Assembly (NCBI RefSeq): GCF_016648105.1
Contig: NZ_JACVVE010000016.1
Span: forward strand, 54,280-118,279
From: Pseudomonas sp. S31
GTDB lineage: Bacteria; Pseudomonadota; Gammaproteobacteria; Pseudomonadales; Pseudomonadaceae
DNA length: 64,000 bases
Reading direction: 5' to 3'
The number at the start of each line of letters is the position of its first letter. Positions within the stretch are counted from its first letter, which is position 1. Below are positions 56,701 to 64,000 of this stretch, in pieces. A program made the translations under genes and the position numbers. The notes under the pieces were generated by a model, which saw only the letters and a list, made by a program, of their open reading frames with translations, ran no database searches and had not been told where the DNA came from.

Positions 56701-57184
56701 GCTGATCGCCGCCAACAAGGCAGTCTCCATCGACTATACCCTGACCAACGACGCCGGGGAGACCATCGACAGCTCCGCCGGCGGTGCGCCGCTGGTTTAC
56801 CTGCACGGTGCCGCCAACATCATTCCGGGCCTGGAAAAAGCCCTGGAAGGCAAGCAGGCCGGTGACGAACTGGACGTCGCCATCGAGCCGGAAGACGCCT
56901 ACGGCGAATACCTGGCCGAGCTGGTCAGCACCCTGAACCGCAGCCTGTTCGAAGGCGTCGACCAACTGGAAGTCGGCATGCAGTTCCACGCCTCGGCGCC
57001 AGATGGCCAGATGCAAATCGTGACCATTCGCGACATCGACGGCGACGACGTCACCGTCGACGGCAACCACCCACTGGCCGGCCAGCGCCTGAACTTCAAG
57101 GTCAAGGTGGTCGACGTTCGTGACGCCAGCGAAGAAGAAATCGCGCACCGTCACGTCCATGGTGAAGGTGGCCATCACCACTGA
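56699..57184 (+). CDS. slyD: SlyD-like FKBP-type peptidyl-prolyl isomerase
   Basis: A 161-residue FKBP with an inserted IF chaperone domain (about residues 70-130) and a histidine-rich end (HRHVHGEGGHHH) likely to bind nickel or other metals. The FKBP start I-D-Y-T-L-T-N-D-A-G-E and the G-L-E-K-A-L-E-G motif are clear. AAAGG precedes the ATG. It is cytoplasmic. The promoter must lie inside the divergent DUF3565 reading frame as presently drawn. Confidence 0.9.
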   Translation: MLIAANKAVSIDYTLTNDAGETIDSSAGGAPLVYLHGAANIIPGLEKALEGKQAGDELDVAIEPEDAYGEYLAELVSTLNRSLFEGVDQLEVGMQFHASAPDGQMQIVTIRDIDGDDVTVDGNHPLAGQRLNFKVKVVDVRDASEEEIAHRHVHGEGGHHH

Positions 57185-57331
57185 TTTTTCTGCGCTAAGC
57201 TCAGAAAGTCGCCAAGGCGCTCGGGCAAGCCGACCTGCCTTCCCTATGGGAGGTGGATGGTTTGAACGGGCGCCTTTTTAGTGGGCGGATTTTGCCCCGC
57301 GGTCTATGGGAACCTGAGAGGGGAACACAAC

Positions 57332-57814
57332 ATGAGTGCATTTCACGACCTGACGTTGAAGGCGCTGAACGGCGAGGATCTGCCCCTCGCACCGTTCAAG
57401 GGCCAGGTGGTGCTGGTGGTCAATGTCGCCTCCAAGTGCGGGCTGACGCCGCAATACAAAGCCCTGGAGAACCTCTACCAGCTGTACAGGGAAAAGGGCT
57501 TCAAGGTGCTCGGCCTGCCGTGCAACCAGTTCGCCGCGCAGGAGCCGGGCAGCGAGAAGGAAATCCGCGAGTTCTGCGACCTCAACTACGGGGTGAGCTT
57601 CCCGCTGGGCGGCAAGCTCGAGGTCAACGGCCCGCAACGCCATTCGTTGTACCGCCTGCTGGCAGGCGAAGGCGCCGAGTTCCCGGGGGACATCAGCTGG
57701 AACTTCGAGAAATTCCTGGTCGGCAAGGATGGCCGTGTACTGGCGCGTTTCGCCCCGCGTACCACGCCCGATGACCCGGCCGTAGTGCAGGCCATCGAGA
57801 AAGCGCTGGGCTGA
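57332..57814 (+). CDS. Glutathione/thioredoxin peroxidase (GPx family, cysteine type)
   Basis: A 160-residue thiol peroxidase with catalytic C36 in ASKCGLTPQY, Q in LPCNQFAAQEPG and W in ISWNFEKFLV. Cysteine replaces the selenocysteine of animal GPx, as usual in bacteria; TGC codes it directly. The start at 57332 follows GAGGGGAAC. It detoxifies peroxides in the cytoplasm, probably with thioredoxin; trxB lies 4.3 kb downstream. Confidence 0.92.
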   Translation: MSAFHDLTLKALNGEDLPLAPFKGQVVLVVNVASKCGLTPQYKALENLYQLYREKGFKVLGLPCNQFAAQEPGSEKEIREFCDLNYGVSFPLGGKLEVNGPQRHSLYRLLAGEGAEFPGDISWNFEKFLVGKDGRVLARFAPRTTPDDPAVVQAIEKALG

Positions 57815-57846
57815 CCCACCCGGGCTGCCTGGCAGCCCGCTCTTCC

Positions 57847-59070
57847 TTATCCCTGGCCAGCGCGGCCCGCCGATCCTGGCTTGATCGCCAGCGCCGCGTC
57901 GGCAGGTTGGCCGATGTTCGCGCCTGCTGCATGGCAGGCATCGCGCAGGTGGACCTCGAACTGTTCGACGATGGCCGGCCAACCCTGGCGGCTGGCGTGC
58001 TGCCGGGCGTTGAGGCGAACCCGGCGCAAGGTCTCGGATTCTTCCAGCAACCAGCAGGCGGCGTCGATGAAGCCCGCCTGGTCGCCCGGCATGGCCAGCG
58101 CACCGCTGTGGCCATGGCGGATATGCTGGGCGGCGGCGGCCTCGTCGTAGGCGACCACGGCGAGCCCAGATGCCATGGCTTCGAGGACCACGTTGCCGAA
58201 GGTCTCGGTCAGGCTCGGGAACAGGAACAGGTCGCCGCTGGCGTAGTGTTCGGCAAGGTCCTCACCGCGTCGGGCGCCGCAGAACAGCGCTTGCGGCAGT
58301 TGCTGTTCGAGGGCGCTGCGCTGCGGCCCATCGCCGACCACCACCAGGCGCAGGCGTTTGCCTGGGTAGGCGTTGTGCAGGGCGCTCATGGTCGGGTGCA
58401 GCAAACCGAGATTTTTTTCCGCCGCCAGCCGGCCGACTTGCATCACGGCAATGTCGTCCGGGCCTAGCCCCCAAGCCTGACGCAAGGCCTGGCTGCGCCG
58501 GGCCGGGTTGAACAGGCAGGCATCCACGCCGCGTGCCAGCAGGGCCAGGCGTTCGAAGCCGCGGCGTTCCAGCTCCAGGCGTTGGCTCTGGCTGGGGACC
58601 AGGGTGGCCACGGTGCGCCGATGGAACCAACGCAGGTAATGGGTCAGCAGGCGCGCCAGCAGGCCCAGCCCATACTGGCCGCAATACTGCGGGAAATTGG
58701 TGTGGAAGCCGCTGACCACGGCGATGCCCAGACGCCTGGCGGCGCGTAGTGCGCTCAGCCCCAGCGGGCCCTCGGTGGCGATGTACAGCACGTCCGGGCG
58801 TTGCCGACGCCAGCGGCGCAACAGCTTGTGCATCGATACCTCGCCCCACTGCAAGCCGGGATAGCCCGGCAGTGCCCAGCCGCGGCACAACATCATCTGC
58901 GGGTCGTCATGCACCGGTGTTTCACCGGGCTGGCGCGGGCGCACGATTTCCACCAGGTGTCCACGCAGGCGCAAGCCATCGCCGAGGCGGCCAAGGGTGT
59001 TGGCCACGCCGTTGATCTCGGGTGGGAAGGTTTCGCTGACCAAGGTGATGCGTAGGGCGGGTGTATTCAT
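57847..59070 (-). CDS. GT4-family glycosyltransferase
   Basis: A 407-residue GT-B enzyme. The N-terminal acceptor domain starts RITLVSETFPPEINGVANTL, the donor domain has V-G-D-G-P and the nucleotide-sugar motif LFPSLTETFGNVVLEAMASG. It is closest in pattern to MgtA/PimB-type alpha-mannosyl- or glucosyltransferases acting on lipids. The ATG at 59070 begins the conserved sequence; the frame stays open 497 codons further, but only because it is antisense to the next gene. The acceptor is unknown. Confidence 0.88.
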   Translation of the reverse strand: MNTPALRITLVSETFPPEINGVANTLGRLGDGLRLRGHLVEIVRPRQPGETPVHDDPQMMLCRGWALPGYPGLQWGEVSMHKLLRRWRRQRPDVLYIATEGPLGLSALRAARRLGIAVVSGFHTNFPQYCGQYGLGLLARLLTHYLRWFHRRTVATLVPSQSQRLELERRGFERLALLARGVDACLFNPARRSQALRQAWGLGPDDIAVMQVGRLAAEKNLGLLHPTMSALHNAYPGKRLRLVVVGDGPQRSALEQQLPQALFCGARRGEDLAEHYASGDLFLFPSLTETFGNVVLEAMASGLAVVAYDEAAAAQHIRHGHSGALAMPGDQAGFIDAACWLLEESETLRRVRLNARQHASRQGWPAIVEQFEVHLRDACHAAGANIGQPADAALAIKPGSAGRAGQG

Positions 59071-59247
59071 GATAAAAAGTTTCCGCCTGCCGCGTTGCGC
59101 GAATGTGACGGATATGTGACGTGCTGGTGACGCCTGATTTCCGGCGCTCCCGGGCCTGTGATAATTCCTGCTGGCGTGCTCAAGCGGCCTGCTGCACGGC
59201 CGATGACCTTGCATCCGAATTCGTTGATGCGCTCCGGGAGAGCGAGA

Positions 59248-60564
59248 ATGTTCAACAGCAAGCTCAAGCAAGAAAACCAGCAACTGCGTGAAGAACTGAT
59301 GGCCATCGAGCAGGTCAAGAGCAGCCTCGACAGCGAGATGCTGGTGCTGCAACTCGACCCCCAAGGGCGCATCGAGCAGGTCAACGGAAACTTCGAGACT
59401 GAGATGCTCTATCGCGCCGAGCAACTGCTTGGGCGCAACATCGAGGATATCGTGCCGGCGCATGTGAAGAAGCTCGACTTCTACCAGCGCATGAAAAGCG
59501 CTATCGCCCGTGGCGAACACCTCAATGGCGCCTTTCGCCTGCTGCGCGGCAACGGCAAGGAGGCCTGGCTGCGCTCGATCCTGCAGCCGGTCAAGACTGC
59601 GGATGGGCGTATTCGGCACTTTTCGCTGCACTCCAGCGACCTGACCCGCACCATCGAGACCTCGCGCGAGCACGAAAGCCTGATCAAGGCCCTGATGCGT
59701 TCCACTGCGGTCATCGAGTTCGACCTCGAGGGCACGGTGCTCACGGCCAATGATCGCTTCCTGGAGGCGGTCGGCTACCGCCTGGAGCAGATACGTGGCA
59801 AGCACCATCGTTTCTTCTGCGACCCGCAGGAAGCCAATTCCGCGGGCTATCAGGCGTTCTGGGACAAGCTGCGTCGCGGCGAATACGTGGCCGACCGCTT
59901 CAAGCGGGTCGATGCCCATGGCAACACGGTTTGGCTCGAAGCGTCCTACAACCCGATCTTGGATGCTCACGACGTGCTGTACAAAGTGGTCAAGTTCGCC
60001 ACGGTCATCACTGGCCAGGTGGACCAGGAGCGGGCGGTGGCCGAGGCTGCGGATATTGCCTACACCACGTCGCTGGATACCGATGCCAGCGCACGCCGGG
60101 CCACTGAGGTGGTGACCCAGACGGTCGAGGTGATGCGCGGCCTGGAAGGCTCGATGCAGGAGGCCGCGAGCGGTATCCAGGCGCTGGACCAGCAGTCCAA
60201 GGTGATTGGTGCGATCATCAAGACCATCAGCGATATCGCCGGGCAGACCAACCTGTTGGCGCTCAACGCGGCCATCGAGGCGGCGCGAGCCGGTGAGCAG
60301 GGCCGCGGTTTCGCCGTGGTCGCCGACGAAGTGCGCCAGCTGGCCTCGCGCACCAGCAGCGCCACCGAGGAGATCGCCAGGGTGGTGCAGCAGAACGAAC
60401 AGTTGGCCCAGGCGGCGGTGGGTATCATCGACACCAGCAAGCGCCAGGCCGAGCAGGGGCTCGCATTGGCAGCCGATACCGGCGGGGTGATCGTCGAGAT
60501 CCAGGAGGGGGCGAAGAAGGTGGTGGATGCGGTGGGGCAGTTTTCCAGCCAGCTCAGCCACTGA
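59248..60564 (+). CDS. Soluble PAS-PAS-MCP chemotaxis transducer (BdlA-like)
   Basis: A 438-residue transducer without membrane segments: an N-terminal coiled coil, PAS 1 (about residues 25-125), PAS 2 (about 145-250) and a methyl-accepting signalling domain with the hairpin tip [20 protein letters not shown]. This layout and size match BdlA of P. aeruginosa, which controls biofilm dispersal. GGGAGAGCGAGA precedes the ATG at 59248. Function as BdlA is inferred from architecture. Confidence 0.88.
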   Translation: MFNSKLKQENQQLREELMAIEQVKSSLDSEMLVLQLDPQGRIEQVNGNFETEMLYRAEQLLGRNIEDIVPAHVKKLDFYQRMKSAIARGEHLNGAFRLLRGNGKEAWLRSILQPVKTADGRIRHFSLHSSDLTRTIETSREHESLIKALMRSTAVIEFDLEGTVLTANDRFLEAVGYRLEQIRGKHHRFFCDPQEANSAGYQAFWDKLRRGEYVADRFKRVDAHGNTVWLEASYNPILDAHDVLYKVVKFATVITGQVDQERAVAEAADIAYTTSLDTDASARRATEVVTQTVEVMRGLEGSMQEAASGIQALDQQSKVIGAIIKTISDIAGQTNLLALNAAIEAARAGEQGRGFAVVADEVRQLASRTSSATEEIARVVQQNEQLAQAAVGIIDTSKRQAEQGLALAADTGGVIVEIQEGAKKVVDAVGQFSSQLSH

Positions 60565-60591
60565 AACAGGCCGGTAACTCGCCAGATGAAA

Positions 60592-60610
60592 GGGCCCGCC
60601 TAGCGGGCCC
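60592..60610 (-). terminator. Hairpin between convergent genes
   Basis: GGGCCCGC pairs perfectly with GCGGGCCC around CTA. On the minus strand it is followed by TTTCAT, so it more likely ends the 60629 gene than the MCP gene. Confidence 0.5.
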
Positions 60611-60628
60611 CGTGCATCGAGGCAAGAA

Positions 60629-61018
60629 TCAGCCTTTGGCTTCTGTTTCCTTGATGTGCTCGTACACGATCGCCATCACTTCGTTGACCAGGTCTACCGC
60701 GATATCCACGCGCAGCTCCTCAGGCATCGTGTGCTGGATGGAGTAGAAACCACCGCCGGTGCCGACCTTGATCGTGGTGGCATCGCTGTTCACCACCGCC
60801 TCGGTCAGCATCTGTACCAGCGATTTGCTGAAGATCACCACGCCGCCCGCAGCCGCCGAGTAGTAGATCTGATCATAAGGGTGGGTGACGCCCTTGAATT
60901 CCAGGGTTTCGCGCAACCGCCATTTCACGCGATGCTCGGCAACCTTGAAGCCTTGCTGATGCTCGGGGATGCCGGCCAGCTCGATGAAGTCTTTCGATTT
61001 GACGTCGTAGAATTCCAT
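60629..61018 (-). CDS. Conserved protein of unknown function
   Basis: A 129-residue soluble protein starting MEFYDVKSKDFIELAGIPEH, with GGAG 7 bases before the ATG. It has one hydrophobic stretch (SAAAGGVVIFSKS) and no motif I recognise. Codon usage is host-like. A frame open to 61333 overlaps cysZ and is not used. Confidence 0.7.
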   Translation of the reverse strand: MEFYDVKSKDFIELAGIPEHQQGFKVAEHRVKWRLRETLEFKGVTHPYDQIYYSAAAGGVVIFSKSLVQMLTEAVVNSDATTIKVGTGGGFYSIQHTMPEELRVDIAVDLVNEVMAIVYEHIKETEAKG

Positions 61019-61101
61019 GATCGATCTCCAGTAAAGGCCGCGGTATTGCGGCCAGGAGAGATTGAAACCCACGGGGTGGTGCGGTTTGCGGTAGCCGGGT
61101 A

Positions 61102-61830
61102 CTACGTGCGCTCGCGTACCCAGAACAGCGTGGCGCCCGCCACCGCGGCTGGCATCATCACCACGTTCACCAGCGGGATCATCAGCGCCAGGTAGGTGAT
61201 GCCGCCAAAGCCCAGCGACTGCCAGCGCTTCTGCCGCAGCCAGGCGAGCATGTCCTGCCAGCTCATCTTGTTGTTGTCCGCCGGGTAGTCGATGTACTGG
61301 ATGGCCATCATCCAGATGCCGAACACCAGCCACAACGGTGCCGCCACCACGTTGACCACAGGGATGAACGACAGGATGAACAGGCCAATGGCCCGCGGCA
61401 GGAAATAGCCGAGCTTGCGCATCTCGCGGCCCAGGGTGCGCGGCACCATGGCGACCAGTTCACCCCAACTGAAGGCCGGGAAGGGGTCTGTGCCGCGCAC
61501 CACCACTTCGACCTTTTCCGCCAGAAAGCCGTTGAACGGCGCGGCGATGACGTTGGCCACCAGGGTGAAGGTGAAGAACACCATCAGCACCACCAGGGCG
61601 ACGAACAGTGGCCACAGGATGTAGGTCAGAAAGCCCAGCCAGTCGGGCAGGGTCGGCATCAAGCTGTCGACCCACAGGCTGAACTGGTGACCGGCGAAGT
61701 AGATCAGGCCGCCGAACAGCAGCAGGTTGATCGCCAGGGGCAGCAGCACGAACAGCCGCAGGTTGGGGCTCAACACCAGTTTCAGGCCTTCGCGCAGGTA
61801 CTGCGGGCCGGAGAGGGCGGGGGCTTGCAT
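61102..61830 (-). CDS. cysZ: Sulfate transporter CysZ
   Basis: A 242-residue inner-membrane protein with four hydrophobic segments and the family sequence [20 protein letters not shown] at residues 8-27. CysZ takes up sulfate for cysteine synthesis. GGAG lies 7-8 bases before ATG 61830. The sulP transporter near the start of the window is a separate family. It is divergent from trxB. Confidence 0.9.
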   Translation of the reverse strand: MQAPALSGPQYLREGLKLVLSPNLRLFVLLPLAINLLLFGGLIYFAGHQFSLWVDSLMPTLPDWLGFLTYILWPLFVALVVLMVFFTFTLVANVIAAPFNGFLAEKVEVVVRGTDPFPAFSWGELVAMVPRTLGREMRKLGYFLPRAIGLFILSFIPVVNVVAAPLWLVFGIWMMAIQYIDYPADNNKMSWQDMLAWLRQKRWQSLGFGGITYLALMIPLVNVVMMPAAVAGATLFWVRERT

Positions 61831-63122
<1,292 letters not shown>

Positions 63123-63130
63123 TCGCCCTG

Positions 63131-63164
63131 AAAAAAACCGGCCCCTACTGGGGCCGGTTTTTTT
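63131..63164 (+). terminator. Rho-independent terminator after trxB
   Basis: A perfect 15-base stem AAAAAAACCGGCCCC and its complement with a TACT loop, ending in seven T. It is 8 bases past the trxB stop and works in both directions on paper. Confidence 0.95.
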
Positions 63165-63258
63165 GTGCCTGTGATTTGGCCTGGATCTCTATTGGCGTAG
63201 GTGAGGGTGCCCTCGGCTCCCTGAACACGATGGGTGGATGGCACCGGCGCTGCCGGTG

Positions 63259-63340
63259 TTCGCGGGTAAACCCGCTCCCACAGGTACAGCGCTTTTTTCG
63301 AAATCGACAAAGGGCCTGTAGGAGCGGGTTTACCCGCGAA
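63259..63340. repeat. REP-type inverted repeat pair
   Basis: Bases 63259-63283 and 63316-63340 are 25-base inverted copies (core TTCGCGGGTAAACCCGCTCC, with one difference) of the same element family as at 738-836 and 28080-28171. They lie between convergent trxB and nadC. Confidence 0.88.
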
Positions 63341-63385
63341 TAGGCCGGGGAGGGCACCCTCGAATTCAGTCGTGGAACAACGGCG

Positions 63386-64000
<615 letters not shown>

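Noticed and set aside
57437..57439. Selenocysteine in the glutathione peroxidase
   Set aside because: The catalytic codon is TGC (cysteine), not an in-frame TGA.
57847..60561. A 904-codon minus-strand open frame
   Set aside because: Only the last 407 codons (from 59070) are a real glycosyltransferase; the first 497 are antisense to the PAS-PAS-MCP gene and the intergenic gap, and lack family sequence.

Overview
The window is a chromosomal segment of a fluorescent pseudomonad, most probably the Pseudomonas putida group. The evidence is high GC with GC-rich third positions, REP-type inverted repeats between genes, and a gene order I recall as typical of P. putida: ychF, pth, rplY, prs, tRNA-Gln, ispE, lolB, then hemA, prfA, prmC, moeB, murI, then phrB and its MerR neighbour, then uraA, upp, hpt, mqo. 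Almost all genes are core functions. The start cuts a ppk2 gene. The end cuts nadC and runs into about 75 bases of nearly pure G, which looks like a sequencing or contig-end artefact.

The one clearly accessory region lies at about 2.6-8.35 kb, between sulP and ychF. It is visibly AT-richer than its flanks. On the plus strand it holds a translationally coupled AAA/ABC-type ATPase and HNH-nuclease pair, a two-gene layout typical of Septu-like anti-phage modules. On the minus strand it holds a decayed TOTE-type primase-helicase gene (one frameshift plus an in-frame deletion of helicase core) and a 62-codon gene directly upstream. Next to ychF is a gutted remnant of a P4-type tyrosine integrase. 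Together these look like the residue of an integrated element in which the ATPase/HNH pair is the best-preserved cargo.

From 8.4 to 20.2 kb is translation, PRPP, isoprenoid, lipoprotein and heme housekeeping: YchF, Pth, ribosomal L25/Ctc, Prs, tRNA-Gln(UUG), IspE, LolB and a TPR lipoprotein on the minus strand; then HemA, RF1, its methylase PrmC, MoeB and MurI on the plus strand with overlapping ends. From 20.3 to 28.1 kb come a PagL lipid A deacylase, a five-gene minus-strand cluster (renalase-like FAD protein, YbgA, LitR-like MerR regulator, CPD photolyase, SDR-like protein) with matching candidate operators at two promoters, and a TIGR01777 gene followed by hemH. From 28.2 to 41.6 kb are uracil and purine salvage (UraA, Upp, Hpt), a periplasmic M48 protease, an SRAP protein, several small conserved proteins, malate:quinone oxidoreductase, a GDT1-type Mn2+ exporter behind a yybP-ykoY riboswitch, RsmC and a D-2-hydroxyacid dehydrogenase.

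From 41.8 to 50.1 kb is a lipid-related group: a medium-chain acyl-CoA ligase, a DUF1302/DUF1329 envelope pair and a MalT-type LuxR regulator. From 50.3 to 64 kb are an unusual response regulator-TPR protein with a soluble histidine kinase-like partner, a metallo-beta-lactamase-fold hydrolase, an OmpA-family lipoprotein, Pta, a DUF3565 protein, an SlyD-like FKBP, glutathione peroxidase, a GT4 glycosyltransferase, a soluble PAS-PAS-MCP transducer resembling BdlA, a conserved 129-residue protein, CysZ, thioredoxin reductase and partial NadC.
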